In this document: piece by piece, positions 1-8,538 of the stretch
Numbering within the stretch: the first letter of the stretch is position 1
How the letters are laid out: every line of letters begins with the position of its first letter
Source of the DNA: Algoriphagus winogradskyi
Lineage (GTDB): Bacteria > Bacteroidota > Bacteroidia > Cytophagales > Cyclobacteriaceae
Direction of reading: 5' to 3'
Length of the DNA: 64,000 nt
Assembly: GCF_900182815.1 (NCBI RefSeq)
Contig: NZ_FXUA01000002.1
Coordinates: 620,001 to 684,000, forward strand
Translations under genes and position numbers: made by a program
The notes under the pieces: model-generated
Databases searched by the model: none
Seen by the model: the letters and a program-made list of their open reading frames with translations, nothing else
Told to the model about the DNA's origin: nothing

Positions 1-609
1 AGCATCTATTGTCAGTGGTGCACCTAGAACTACAAGTGGCGCTCCATATTGTGGACATTGAATGGCTTGTTCAAGCGAAAGTCCGCCCACTGCCTGCACT
101 GGCACTTTTACAGCTTTCACCACTTCACGTAATTGATCCAATGGACTTGGCATTCTGTGGCCCGCTGCGGCAATTCCTCTTCGCTCATCGTATCCAATAT
201 GATGGATCACAAAGTCACATCCCAAATCCTCTAAGAATCTTGCTCCTTCCACCATATCAGGGCAACCCAAGTTATCACCCATCACTTTCACTCCATAATC
301 TTTTCCTGCTTGCACCACACATTTGATGGTTTCCTTATGTGCTCTTGCCATCACCACTACATGGGTTGCTCCCGCTTTTGCCATCATCTCTGCTTCCAGG
401 TAGCCTCCGTCCATGGTTTTTAGGTCAGCGACGATTGGAACACCGGGGAAGGCTTCCCGCAATTTTCTCACTCCATGTAGTCCTTCGGCAAGGATCAAGG
501 GAGTGCCGGCTTCAAGCCAATCTACCCCAGCTCGCATAGCCAAAGCGGCCGTTTCCAGCGCTTCATCAATGTCCGTCAGATCTAAAGAGATTTGTACTAT
601 AGGTTTCAT
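1..609 (-). CDS. 3-hexulose-6-phosphate synthase-like / KGPDC-family protein (C-terminus cut by window edge)
   Basis: A 203-codon open frame runs off the left edge, so the C-terminus is missing. It is a TIM-barrel member of the OMP-decarboxylase suprafamily. The metal and active-site signature DLKTMD falls at residues 62-67 (D62, K64, D67), with D10, E33 and H136 also present. Residue 112 is Asp and residue 139 is Gly; in the family, E112 and R139 mark 3-keto-L-gulonate-6-phosphate decarboxylases, so the sequence leans to hexulose-phosphate synthase chemistry (formaldehyde plus ribulose 5-phosphate). That reading is inference. The ATG at 607-609 gives the conserved short N-terminus (MKPIVQISLD). 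About 165 bp of apparently regulatory DNA lies upstream, before the terminator of the next gene. No isomerase partner (hxlB) is visible because the downstream side is outside the window. Confidence 0.82.
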   Translation of the reverse strand, partial: MKPIVQISLDLTDIDEALETAALAMRAGVDWLEAGTPLILAEGLHGVRKLREAFPGVPIVADLKTMDGGYLEAEMMAKAGATHVVVMARAHKETIKCVVQAGKDYGVKVMGDNLGCPDMVEGARFLEDLGCDFVIHHIGYDERRGIAAAGHRMPSPLDQLREVVKAVKVPVQAVGGLSLEQAIQCPQYGAPLVVLGAPLTIDA

Positions 610-732
610 TTTGGGTTGGGTTACAAGTATTTCTATAAAAAGGGTTAACTATTGCTAAGATTTTTAAGATAAGGAAAATCGGAAAAGATACTTTCCTGAT
701 TTGGGATAAAAGGAAGATTATATTTTGAAGAA

Positions 733-770
733 ATGCATAACATTTGATTGGGGGTTTCTATCATGCATAA
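733..770. repeat. Two 8-bp direct repeats 30 bp apart
   Basis: ATGCATAA occurs at 733-740 and again at 763-770, a spacing of 30 bp or about three helical turns. They lie 125-160 bp upstream of the hexulose-phosphate-synthase-like gene. The spacing would suit a dimeric activator, but this is only inference and the motif is AT-rich enough to arise by chance. Confidence 0.3.
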
Positions 771-775
771 TGGAC

Positions 776-806
776 AAAAAAAACTCCACCCGAATATCAG
801 GTGGAG
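776..806 (-). terminator. Rho-independent terminator of the PEGA-protein gene
   Basis: Read on the minus strand, CTCCACC and GGTGGAG form a 7-bp stem (arms 800-806 and 784-790), followed by a run of eight T (776-783 on the plus strand is all A). It lies 25 bp past the stop codon of the PEGA-domain gene. Confidence 0.8.
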
Positions 807-830
807 CTTTTAAGCCAATAGAAAAGAGAC

Positions 831-2168
831 TTATTGCTGAAGTCTCGCTTGAACTTCTTCGATTAGTCCTTCATATTTCTTAAGAATTCTCGCCCAGTCC
901 TCGAATTTCTCATCGTCTTTCACAGTCACTTGATTTTGACCATCTAGGTATGCTTCCTGACTGATCAATTTGATTGCATAGGCTAATTGATCGGAATTTC
1001 CTCCGCTACTAACGATTACTCTGGTACGGATAATACTGGACTGAAAGTTCTGTACCTGCCAAGAAGTAGTCAAATACCCCGTGTTGAAATCAACTGTTTC
1101 CAGGATGTCAAAATATCTCGTAATGATAGAGCTCAGAATTCTCCAAGCTTCTTCAGAAGTATGAACTGTGTTGACTGGAACTGTAATTCTTACATTGGCC
1201 AAATCTGATGAAACTGAAGAAGTATAGGCTTCATCTACATTCATTTCTATAAATTCAGTAACTGGTGGCTCCTGCATGTTTGCCTGATTGTAATAGTTCT
1301 TCACATAGCGGACGTAGCCATCCTTTTTTACCCGGATTTCTACATTTCCGTTTTTAGGAACCTTCAAATCGTAACTACCGGTGCCCACTGTTTTTCCTCC
1401 AATCTCAATGATTGCATCATTAGGGTTCGTGGTGATTTTAACCAATCGATCTTCTAATTGTGCTTTTTCTCTAACTGGAGGTTCTGGGTCTGTGTCAGGC
1501 TTGTTACAAAAAACTTTAGTGTACTCTACAAAGCCGTCCTTATTGACAGTGACAGTCACACAGTCGTTTAAAGGGATTTTTATGTCTTGATTTCCTCGGC
1601 CTACGCTGACCCCATTGGCTGTGACCACCCCATCTGCAGGTATCACTTCCAAGCGAACTTGTCTGTCTTTCAGTTCAAAATAATCCTTGGAAGGAGGGGT
1701 CTCACGATCCGGTGAGTTGTAATAACTTTTTGAGATTGGAGCAAAACCAGCTTTTCTTATCTCAACAGTATGGAAACGATCTTTTTGTATGATAAGATAA
1801 ATAGCCTTACTACCGATTACTCTACCATCCACGAGGATTTCGGCATCATATGGTTCAGCGGTGATTTCAACTCTTCGGGCATCCAAAGACACGTATTGGT
1901 CTTTATCCCATTTCAAGTCTCGGTTGTATTCCTTAATCACAGGCTCATAGCCTGGCTTGGTGATTTTGATTCTGTTTCTACTATCTTTTTCAAGTTTGTA
2001 TTCAATAGCTCCAGTTCCTAACTCTTGCTTATCAGAATCATCATAGTCATTGAGCAAAATGAATTTTGCATCTGAATGATTGGCTGTGATTTGAAGTTTT
2101 TGAGAAAAGGAAAGGGAAGCAGAAAAAAGGAAAAGTAGGCTGAGTGTGAGTAAATTTTTATACTTCAT
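831..2168 (-). CDS. PEGA-domain repeat protein, exported
   Basis: A 445-residue protein with an N-terminal signal peptide (hydrophobic core LLTLSLLFLFSASLSFS, residues 6-22). Four tandem PEGA-type units follow, each about 65-75 residues and each ending in a G[FY]xPxxKxYYN-like or DGYVRYVKNYYN-like strand. PEGA units are surface-layer-associated beta domains that probably bind or stack on envelope components. The last ~130 residues form a different domain rich in alternating hydrophobic residues, with a C-terminal helix. It is probably periplasmic or on the cell surface. It is transcribed alone, with its own terminator downstream. The biological role is unknown. Confidence 0.8.
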   Translation of the reverse strand: MKYKNLLTLSLLFLFSASLSFSQKLQITANHSDAKFILLNDYDDSDKQELGTGAIEYKLEKDSRNRIKITKPGYEPVIKEYNRDLKWDKDQYVSLDARRVEITAEPYDAEILVDGRVIGSKAIYLIIQKDRFHTVEIRKAGFAPISKSYYNSPDRETPPSKDYFELKDRQVRLEVIPADGVVTANGVSVGRGNQDIKIPLNDCVTVTVNKDGFVEYTKVFCNKPDTDPEPPVREKAQLEDRLVKITTNPNDAIIEIGGKTVGTGSYDLKVPKNGNVEIRVKKDGYVRYVKNYYNQANMQEPPVTEFIEMNVDEAYTSSVSSDLANVRITVPVNTVHTSEEAWRILSSIITRYFDILETVDFNTGYLTTSWQVQNFQSSIIRTRVIVSSGGNSDQLAYAIKLISQEAYLDGQNQVTVKDDEKFEDWARILKKYEGLIEEVQARLQQ

Positions 2169-2261
2169 AAATTGGTGGTTTGCGTTTAGCTTGCGCTAAA
2201 TAATTCAAAATGAAGTATTAAAGCAATTAAAACACCAAGGAATTGTCCAATTTATCCACAC

Positions 2262-3332
2262 TTATCCCCAGTTTTTTCTGAGGAAATTTAACCAGTTTCC
2301 GTGCATTATTTTTTTGATATCCTGATTGGAATATCCTCTAATTGACAGTGAATCAGTGAGTTTATTAAGGTCTTTTATGGTGGTGATATCTGCGGGGCAT
2401 TGCTCAGTCCCAAAAGCGCCATCCAAATCTGAGCCAATTCCAATATGATTAGCATTACCTGCGATCTGACAAATATGATCCATGTGATCTAAAACAGTAT
2501 TTAACGTCACATTTCTTTCGCGTGGAGTGGATTTTCCTCTTTCCCATCCCGGGCTCAGCATCCATGCATCCATTGCACCTCCGATCACTGCGCCACGATC
2601 TATCAGGGCTTTAATCATTTCATCAGAAAACTGGCGATTGTGATCGACCAAGGCTCGGCAGTTATTATGACTTGCCCACACAGGACCTTTGTAGATTTCC
2701 AGTGCCTCCCAAAAAGCCAAATCGCACAAATGAGTTGCATCCAGGATAATTCCCAGTTCATCCATTTTGCGCAACAATTCTTTTCCTTTTGAATTGAGAG
2801 GGGCGGAGGCATCCGTGCCGTGAGCATATCTACCAGGGCCATAATGTGCTGGTCCCAGAGCGCGAAGCCCATATTCAAATGCTTTTTCCAAATAATCCAG
2901 ATTCACAATAGAGTCAGCTCCTTCAAGGGAAAGAATGAATCCCACAGGTTTGCTGGAGCTGTCTTCATCATTTTCCCAGAGGGCTAAATGTACATCTAAA
3001 TCAACGAGATTTCTGATCTGCACCATCTCACCTTTTTCCACCATCGCCTGATACCAAGCTAATTGACCTTGGGTCTGAGCCCAAGCTTGCTCTGCGGAAT
3101 GCCATCCAGGCAACGGATTTCCCGGTGCGACATAGCGTGCAATTTGTGTAGCGACGACCAACCCGATATTTCCTTCTCGAAGTGCTGGAAGAGAAACCAC
3201 CGCATTTCCACGATCTGGCTTATCCTTTAGGCCCTTTTCCCTTGCATTGATCTCTGAAACTGGCAGCGTGAGGTCACGATTCCATTCCAGTGCATTCATA
3301 CTCAGGTCGAGGTGGGCGTCGATTGTAAACAT
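2262..3332 (-). CDS. Membrane dipeptidase (peptidase family M19)
   Basis: A 356-residue zinc dipeptidase of the renal dipeptidase family, hydrolysing dipeptides. The HxD zinc motif is at H7/D9 (IDAHLDLS), the bridging Glu is in SLEGAD, the second-metal histidines are in DATHL and ASHNNCRAL, and GIGSDLDG supplies the conserved Asp near the C-terminus. Length is normal for the family. No signal peptide is seen, so it is probably cytoplasmic despite the family name. Only 3 bp separate its start from the stop of the upstream RsmI-like gene, so the two are surely co-transcribed. Confidence 0.92.
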   Translation of the reverse strand: MFTIDAHLDLSMNALEWNRDLTLPVSEINAREKGLKDKPDRGNAVVSLPALREGNIGLVVATQIARYVAPGNPLPGWHSAEQAWAQTQGQLAWYQAMVEKGEMVQIRNLVDLDVHLALWENDEDSSSKPVGFILSLEGADSIVNLDYLEKAFEYGLRALGPAHYGPGRYAHGTDASAPLNSKGKELLRKMDELGIILDATHLCDLAFWEALEIYKGPVWASHNNCRALVDHNRQFSDEMIKALIDRGAVIGGAMDAWMLSPGWERGKSTPRERNVTLNTVLDHMDHICQIAGNANHIGIGSDLDGAFGTEQCPADITTIKDLNKLTDSLSIRGYSNQDIKKIMHGNWLNFLRKNWG

Positions 3333-3335
3333 TGA

Positions 3336-4046
3336 TCAGAAGCTTTGGAGCACGAAAACGGTGGGGATTTTATGTAGGTCAAGCGGAATTTGCCTCCACT
3401 CTTCAACGGTTTTGGTCAAGATCATTTCGTCCGATCCTGTGATATTTTTTGCGATGCAAAGCTTGGTTTGAGGAGCCAGGGTCTTCAGTAAATCTTCCAG
3501 CAATTGATTGTTGCGGAAAGGCGTTTCCATGAAGATTTGCGCTCTTCTTTCCCGAAGTGATTCAGCTTCCAGCTTCTTAATAGCAGCTGCTTTTTCTTTT
3601 TTATCAATGGGCAAATAGCCGTGAAAAGCGAAGGACTGACCGGAAAAACCGGATCCCATCAGGGCCATAAACATGGAGCTAGGGCCAGAAAGAGGAACGA
3701 CTTGAATCCCTTTTTTATGCGCATGTTCCACAGCCAAGGCACCTGGATCTGCGATTCCAGGACATCCAGCTTCAGAAATAATTCCTATATCAGCACCATT
3801 AATGAGTGGTTGCATGAGTCGATTGATAAACTCTGGAGAGGTTCCCTTGTCCAAAATTTCCATGTGGACATGATCCAAGTTTACCCCTAGTTTCAAACTG
3901 GAAATGTAGCGGCGTGCTGTCCGCATGTTTTCCACCAGATATACTTTGGTGTTTGCGATCACTTCTCTCACCTGTGGAGTGATAACTGCATCTTGGGTAT
4001 TGTCCGCGAGAACATTCGGTATGAGGAAGAGTTTTCCTTTGGGCAT
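3336..4046 (-). CDS. SAM-dependent methyltransferase, RsmI/tetrapyrrole-methylase family
   Basis: A 236-residue TP-methylase fold protein. EAGCPGIADPG and LSGPSSMFMALMGSG are the typical SAM- and substrate-pocket motifs of RsmI, which 2'-O-methylates C1402 of 16S rRNA. It is shorter than E. coli RsmI (~286 residues) and lacks its C-terminal extension. Bacteroidota often carry such a short paralogue beside a full RsmI, so its substrate is uncertain. It starts a tight pair with the M19 dipeptidase gene 3 bp downstream. The 99-bp gap upstream separates it from the esterase gene. Confidence 0.82.
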   Translation of the reverse strand: MPKGKLFLIPNVLADNTQDAVITPQVREVIANTKVYLVENMRTARRYISSLKLGVNLDHVHMEILDKGTSPEFINRLMQPLINGADIGIISEAGCPGIADPGALAVEHAHKKGIQVVPLSGPSSMFMALMGSGFSGQSFAFHGYLPIDKKEKAAAIKKLEAESLRERRAQIFMETPFRNNQLLEDLLKTLAPQTKLCIAKNITGSDEMILTKTVEEWRQIPLDLHKIPTVFVLQSF

Positions 4047-4145
4047 TTTAGATTTGTTGTTTAAAAAAGAACGGAAATTTTGATGAAATCGAGTTGTGTA
4101 GGGTTAGAAACTTTTCTTATTCTTAAAACTGCTCTAAAATCAAGC

Positions 4146-4904
4146 CTATTTCAAAAACCTTCTGATTTCCTCTACTACCGCATCAGGCTGTTCGGCATGT
4201 AGCCAATGTCCCGCATCTGCGATAAATTCCACCTCATTGTTTGGAAAAAAAGCATCAATATCATCCAAGTCGGATTGTTGCACATAACTAGAATTGGATC
4301 CTGCGAGAAAAAGAGTTGGTCCAGAGTAGGTTTTACCTTCTGGCAAAGCCTTTCCTACTTCGTTGATATTCTCAGTGATTACCGGAAGATTGATTTTCCA
4401 CATAAATCCATCCGAATCTCTGCCTAAGCTTTTTAGTAGAAATTGCCTTACTCCAATCTCAGGAATGTATTTAGCCAATTCCTCATCCGCTTCTTTTCTA
4501 GATTGAATTTCACTAAGATCAAGTGAATTTAATCCCTCCAAAATGCTTTGATGATGGACGGCGTAATATCGAGGAGCTATATCTGCAACAATCAATTTCT
4601 CCACTTTCTCAGGATATTTCAGCGCAAAATTCATCACTGTTTTTCCTCCCATGGAATGTCCCATTAGGAAAGCTTTTTCCAGACCTTCCTTATCCATCAG
4701 CTCTTTTAGATCCTCGACCATGACATCGTAATTCCACTCCTCCGAATGGGGAGAATCTCCGTGATTTCGTTGGTCAATGAGGTAAAGGGTATAGTTATCC
4801 TTGAGTTCTTTGGAGATGCTGAACCAATTATCCGCCGAACCAAAAAGTCCGTGAAGTATGATTAATGGCTTTCCTGTGCCTATTTTTTTGAAATTTAACT
4901 GCAT
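4146..4904 (-). CDS. Alpha/beta hydrolase (YbfF-like esterase)
   Basis: A 252-residue alpha/beta hydrolase. The oxyanion HG is in ILHGLFGSADNW (around residue 20). The nucleophile elbow is GHSMGG (around residue 98), the likely acid Asp is in the YVQQSDLDDID region, and the catalytic His is in DAGHWLHAEQP near the C-terminus. This is close to the YbfF/acyl-CoA esterase group by motif and length. The substrate is unknown. It lies between pdxJ and the RsmI-like gene on the same strand. No signal peptide is seen. Confidence 0.85.
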   Translation of the reverse strand: MQLNFKKIGTGKPLIILHGLFGSADNWFSISKELKDNYTLYLIDQRNHGDSPHSEEWNYDVMVEDLKELMDKEGLEKAFLMGHSMGGKTVMNFALKYPEKVEKLIVADIAPRYYAVHHQSILEGLNSLDLSEIQSRKEADEELAKYIPEIGVRQFLLKSLGRDSDGFMWKINLPVITENINEVGKALPEGKTYSGPTLFLAGSNSSYVQQSDLDDIDAFFPNNEVEFIADAGHWLHAEQPDAVVEEIRRFLK

Positions 4905-5009
4905 TTTAGATTTACGATATGCGAATTACGATTTACGAGATCCTTTGAACCTCAAACCATCATTCCTGTTCTCTGACAATTTTTCAATTTTTAATCGTAC
5001 AATTCAACA

Positions 5010-5726
5010 CTAGAATTCCAGTTTTCTTCTGTACATCTGAATCGTATTTTCCAAGCCATAATAAAGCGCATCACAAACTAGCGCGTGGCCGATGGAAACT
5101 TCATCGAGATAAGGAATGCTTTGTTTCAGAAATGCCAGATTATGCAAATCAAGATCGTGCCCGGCATTCAATCCAAGACCAAGTGCCTGTGCGATTTCGG
5201 CTACTTCTACATATGGTTTCACAGCTGCATCCCGATCTTTGTGATAGTTGGAAGCATAAGGCTCGGTGTATAGCTCTACACGATCCGTGCCTGTGAGTTT
5301 AGCTGGTTCAAAATATTTGACTTCAGGATTAATGAAAATCGAAACACGAACGCCAGACTCGTGAAGTTCGGCGACGATATCCTTCAACATTCCCTGATTT
5401 GAAATCGTATCCCAACCGTTATTTGAGGTAATCGCCGTTGGTGGGTCAGGTACAAGCGTTGCTTGAGCAGGTTTTACCAGGCGAACCAGCTCCATAAAAC
5501 GCTTGTCTGGGTACCCTTCAATGTTGAATTCTGTTGTTACTACTTTCTCCAGATCGAGTACATCCTGATAGCGAATGTGGCGCTCATCCGGCCGTGGATG
5601 GACGGTAATCCCTTGTGCGCCAAAGCGCTCTGCATCCAGTGCTACTTTCACTACATTGGGATTGTCAGCTCCGCGGGCGTTGCGAAGAGTGGCGATCTTG
5701 TTAATATTTACGCTTAGCTTGGTCAT
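5010..5726 (-). CDS. pdxJ: Pyridoxine 5'-phosphate synthase
   Basis: PdxJ condenses 1-deoxyxylulose 5-phosphate with 3-amino-2-oxopropyl phosphate, the last ring-forming step of the DXP-dependent vitamin B6 pathway. The N-terminus [18 protein letters not shown], the HPRPDERHI segment, the DPP motif in TLVPDPP and the [13 protein letters not shown] phosphate-site loop are all family hallmarks. I chose the ATG at 5724-5726, giving 238 residues, the normal PdxJ length. An in-frame TTG 51 bp upstream would add residues with no family counterpart. The start region overlaps the divergent yqeY promoter. Confidence 0.95.
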   Translation of the reverse strand: MTKLSVNINKIATLRNARGADNPNVVKVALDAERFGAQGITVHPRPDERHIRYQDVLDLEKVVTTEFNIEGYPDKRFMELVRLVKPAQATLVPDPPTAITSNNGWDTISNQGMLKDIVAELHESGVRVSIFINPEVKYFEPAKLTGTDRVELYTEPYASNYHKDRDAAVKPYVEVAEIAQALGLGLNAGHDLDLHNLAFLKQSIPYLDEVSIGHALVCDALYYGLENTIQMYRRKLEF

Positions 5727-5751
5727 ATCCGAGTCGAAAAAGGTATTTTTG
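5719..5751 (+). promoter_or_regulatory. Promoter of the yqeY-cvpA-pabA/trpG run
   Basis: TTG at 5719-5721, a 22-bp spacer and TATTTTTG at 5744-5751 match the Bacteroidota pattern TTG-N19-23-TAnnTTTG. The predicted start would be near 5758, about 30 bp before the ATG at 5789. The -33 box lies within the first codons of divergent pdxJ. Confidence 0.6.
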
Positions 5752-5788
5752 TCAGTATTATTAGAAGTGTAACACAAACTTAGGACTA

Positions 5789-6241
5789 ATGAGTTTAAAG
5801 CAGAAAATAGAAAGTGAAATTAAATCAGCAATGATCGCAAAAGACAAAACCCGATTGGGAGCGTTGAGGTCTATCAAGTCGCTGATCCTTTTGGAGGAAA
5901 CTAAAAGCGGGGCAAAAGCTGAAATCACTGAAGAGGACGAGTTGAAGTTATTGACCAAAGCTGCAAAACAGCGTAAGGATTCGGCAGATATCTACCAGCA
6001 ACAAAACAGAGCTGATTTGTATGAGGTAGAAATGGCTGAGCTGGAAGTTCTGCAGGAATTTCTGCCAAAAGCACTTACTGACGAAGAAATCACTGCTGCT
6101 ATTCAGGAGATTATCGCCCAAACCGGAGCTACAAGTCCAAAAGATATGGGTAAAGTGATGGGTGTTGCAAGCAAGCAATTGGCTGGAAAAGCTGATGGCA
6201 AAGTTATTTCTGAGAAAGTGAAAGCCATACTGAACAGCTAA
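5789..6241 (+). CDS. GatB/YqeY domain protein
   Basis: A 150-residue YqeY-family protein, the stand-alone form of the tRNA-binding tail domain of the GatB amidotransferase subunit. It shows the typical N-terminal helices ([20 protein letters not shown]), then [11 protein letters not shown] and the C-terminal [20 protein letters not shown] helix that ends the YqeY domain. The exact function of free-standing YqeY is not settled; it may act in tRNA-linked amidotransfer. It is first in a run with cvpA and the amidotransferase gene, with only 1 bp to the next start. Confidence 0.9.
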   Translation: MSLKQKIESEIKSAMIAKDKTRLGALRSIKSLILLEETKSGAKAEITEEDELKLLTKAAKQRKDSADIYQQQNRADLYEVEMAELEVLQEFLPKALTDEEITAAIQEIIAQTGATSPKDMGKVMGVASKQLAGKADGKVISEKVKAILNS

Positions 6242-6242
6242 G

Positions 6243-6788
6243 TTGAGCATCATAGATATCATCATAGTAGTCATTCTTGGTCTAGGAGCCTATGAAGGAT
6301 ACCGAAGAGGTTTTCTTCTTGGGGTCTTAGGCCTTTTTGGCTTTGTGATCGCGATTATTCTGGGGCTTTATTTTATGGATCCAATGAATGACTGGTTGGC
6401 AGAAAATGTCACTGAATTCAATCTTGGTTTTCCAATTTTTGGTTTTATAGTCGTTTTCGTTCTTACGCTGTTATTTATAAAAGTAGCTGGCTGGATATTG
6501 AAGCAAGTGATGGATATGGTCCTTCTTGGACCCTTGGACGCTATAGTTGGGGCTGTTTTTGGAGTGGTGAAAGCAGCGTTTTTTATCAGTTTATTCTTCT
6601 GGCAAGCCAGTCTTTTCAAATTGGAGATGCCTAAGAAGTGGACGAAGGATTCCGAAATGCTGTATTTTATAGAGCCCATCGCGCCAGGAATTGTTGCTGC
6701 AGTTGAGCCGTTTTTCCCAAGTATAGAAGAAAGTTTGAAGAAGCTGGATGAGGTAGTGGAGGATATCAAAGATGCTACTACTGATTGA
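6243..6788 (+). CDS. CvpA-family inner-membrane protein
   Basis: A 181-residue protein with about four membrane segments (residues 2-20, 25-45, 60-85 and ~100-125) and an acidic soluble tail. The glycine-rich opening GLGAYEGYRRGFLLGVLGL is characteristic of CvpA/colicin V production proteins, which are envelope-stress and bile-resistance proteins of unclear mechanism. The start is TTG at 6243; no ATG gives the conserved first helix. It begins one base after the yqeY stop and overlaps the next gene by 17 bp, indicating translational coupling. Confidence 0.87.
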   Translation: MSIIDIIIVVILGLGAYEGYRRGFLLGVLGLFGFVIAIILGLYFMDPMNDWLAENVTEFNLGFPIFGFIVVFVLTLLFIKVAGWILKQVMDMVLLGPLDAIVGAVFGVVKAAFFISLFFWQASLFKLEMPKKWTKDSEMLYFIEPIAPGIVAAVEPFFPSIEESLKKLDEVVEDIKDATTD

Positions 6789-7344
6789 TAATTTTGATTC
6801 CTTTAGCCACATGTTGGCTGATTTGCTGAGGCAGACCGGGGAGCAATTACTTGTACTTCGCAATGATGTCACAATGGAGGAAATCAAAAAGCTGAACTTT
6901 GACGGATTAATTTTATCTCCTGGCCCAGGGATTCCACAGAATGCTGGAAATCTAACTAAAATCTTTGCTGAATATTACGATAAAGTTCCTGTGCTGGGTG
7001 TTTGCCTGGGGCATCAGGCAATCGGGGAATTTTTTGGAGCAAACCTGAAAAAGAATACTGTTCCCACTCATGGGAAAGTCCATCAAGTCAGAAAGACGAA
7101 AGCTCATCCATTCACGACAAACATACCTGAATCTTTTAAAGTAACCCGTTACCATTCCTTACAATTAGCCAATTTGCCAGAGGAGCTTGAAGTGATTTTG
7201 GAGACTGAATCAGGAGAAATAATGGGCATGGCGCATAAAAGTTTACCGATTCTTGGGATTCAATATCACCCGGAAGCCTACCTGACAGAGTATGGGTTGG
7301 AGCTGGTGAAAAGCTGGGTTGAGCTACGAAAAGTTGAAAGTTAA
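6772..7344 (+). CDS. pabA: Anthranilate/aminodeoxychorismate synthase component II (glutamine amidotransferase)
   Basis: A 190-residue class I glutamine amidotransferase that supplies ammonia to chorismate for p-aminobenzoate or anthranilate. The motif order is LIDNFDSFSHMLAD, LSPGPGIP, the catalytic Cys in GVCLGHQ (around residue 76) and the His-x-Glu pair in QYHPEAYLTEYG. No synthase component I or trp gene is adjacent, so pabA versus trpG cannot be decided; the pabA symbol is a guess from the non-trp context. It overlaps cvpA by 17 bp. Confidence 0.88.
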   Translation: MLLLIDNFDSFSHMLADLLRQTGEQLLVLRNDVTMEEIKKLNFDGLILSPGPGIPQNAGNLTKIFAEYYDKVPVLGVCLGHQAIGEFFGANLKKNTVPTHGKVHQVRKTKAHPFTTNIPESFKVTRYHSLQLANLPEELEVILETESGEIMGMAHKSLPILGIQYHPEAYLTEYGLELVKSWVELRKVES

Positions 7345-7361
7345 GAGAATACATCTAGCTA

Positions 7362-7376
7362 AACCCTTCAAGGGTT
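7362..7376. repeat. 15-bp palindrome in a degenerate repeat tract
   Basis: AACCCTT-C-AAGGGTT is a perfect 7-1-7 palindrome 18 bp after the pabA/trpG stop. A related but imperfect unit (AACCTTAAAGGGTT) follows at about 7430. No T run follows, so it is a poor terminator. A similar inverted sequence lies at 27464-27496, suggesting an interspersed palindrome family. Confidence 0.5.
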
Positions 7377-7472
7377 AATCTTTAGAGAATTGAACAGTCG
7401 TATTTGATTTAAGTTCTTGAAATGGCGGAACCTTAAAGGGTTTTGGATATCCTTTGAGGAGCTTTGAAAAAT

Positions 7473-7506
7473 CAATTATTCAACTCCTGCGAAATTCTTA
7501 CCTTTG
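7473..7506 (+). promoter_or_regulatory. Promoter of the RluA-like gene
   Basis: TTTG at 7473-7476, a 22-bp spacer and TACCTTTG at 7499-7506 match the Bacteroidota consensus exactly at the -7 element. Transcription would begin near 7513, leaving a ~95-nt leader before the ATG at 7609. Confidence 0.65.
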
Positions 7507-7608
7507 TACCTGATTATGAAATCGAGCAATATTCTTAAAGTGACAAAGAGAAATGCTTAAATGCCCTGCGAGATTCCATCTGACAATTGAAAAACAATTA
7601 TTAAACAG

Positions 7609-8343
7609 ATGAAAAAGAAGCCATTCACGGTTGTCTATGAAGACAACCACCTTTTGATAGTAAATAAAGCTGCCGGCATACTCGTGCAGGGAGATAAGAC
7701 TGGGGATAAGACCTTGACGGATTACCTCAAAGAATATATTGCTAAGAAATACGATAAACCAGGCGCAGTTTTTCTTCATCCTATTCACAGACTGGATCGT
7801 CCGGTAAGTGGATTGGTAGCTTTTGCCCGAACTTCCAAAGGCCTGGAGCGCATGATGGAGATTTTCCGCAAGCGAGAAATTCATAAAGTTTATTGGGCTT
7901 TGGTGAAAAGAAAACCGAGAGAGGAAAGCGGTAAGCTGACACATTACCTCGTTAAAGACGAGCAGAAAAATGTAGTGACAGCTCATGATCGAGAAGTCCC
8001 AGGTTCCCAAAAAGCTGAGTTGAATTACAAGACACTTGGTTTTATGAATGACCACTGGTTGATCGAAGTGCGTCCTGTTTCCGGTCGTCCACATCAGATT
8101 CGCGTACAGCTTGCATCTATGGGTTGCCCGATTCGTGGAGATATCAAGTATGGCTTTGCGAAGCCTAATCCAGATGCGAGTATCAACCTACATGCATTCA
8201 ATCTGGTATTTGTTCATCCAATCAAAAAGGAGAAGCTTTACCTAAGAGCTGCTGTGCCAGAGGAGGAGTTCTGGGAGCAATTCTTGGAATTCGAAACCAT
8301 CAAGACGAAAGACCAGCATTTAGATAATTCCTTTAGCGGATAA
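7609..8343 (+). CDS. RluA-family RNA pseudouridine synthase
   Basis: A 244-residue pseudouridine synthase. The catalytic Asp is in HRLDRPVSG (around residue 65). GRPHQIRVQLASMGCPI, about residues 160-177, is the second conserved RluA motif. There is no S4 domain at the N-terminus; the protein starts directly with the catalytic fold (FTVVYEDNHLLIVNKAAG). It therefore resembles the short RluA/TruC branch that modifies rRNA or tRNA, but the target site cannot be read from the sequence. It is a single gene with its own promoter and terminator. Confidence 0.92.
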   Translation: MKKKPFTVVYEDNHLLIVNKAAGILVQGDKTGDKTLTDYLKEYIAKKYDKPGAVFLHPIHRLDRPVSGLVAFARTSKGLERMMEIFRKREIHKVYWALVKRKPREESGKLTHYLVKDEQKNVVTAHDREVPGSQKAELNYKTLGFMNDHWLIEVRPVSGRPHQIRVQLASMGCPIRGDIKYGFAKPNPDASINLHAFNLVFVHPIKKEKLYLRAAVPEEEFWEQFLEFETIKTKDQHLDNSFSG

Positions 8344-8349
8344 CTACAT

Positions 8350-8386
8350 AACCTTCGGGATTTCATTAATCTCGGAGGTTTTTTTA
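8350..8386 (+). terminator. Rho-independent terminator of the RluA-like gene
   Basis: AACCTTCGGGAT pairs with ATCTCGGAGGTT (two G-U pairs) around a short loop, followed by seven T. It starts 7 bp after the stop codon. The next ~150 bp, up to the phosphatase gene, hold no gene that I can see. Confidence 0.8.
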
Positions 8387-8538
8387 TTTACCGCAGTGAA
8401 CGCGGAGTTTTACTCAGAGAAGCGCTAAGTTTAGTAGTCTTTAGTTCTTCTTTTTCTATTCTCGCTATTTTTTTCTTCTGACTTTTCATTTTTCATACAT
8501 GACTAAAATTCATTTAAAGAATTCTTTAACTTTTCACT

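Noticed and set aside
9..539. Plus-strand frames across the first 540 bases
   Set aside because: They are antisense to the hexulose-phosphate-synthase-like gene, whose DLKTMD motif fixes the coding strand.
7498..8094. 198-codon minus-strand frame
   Set aside because: It lies across the RluA-like gene, whose motifs (HRLDRPVSG, GRPHQIR) prove the plus strand is coding.
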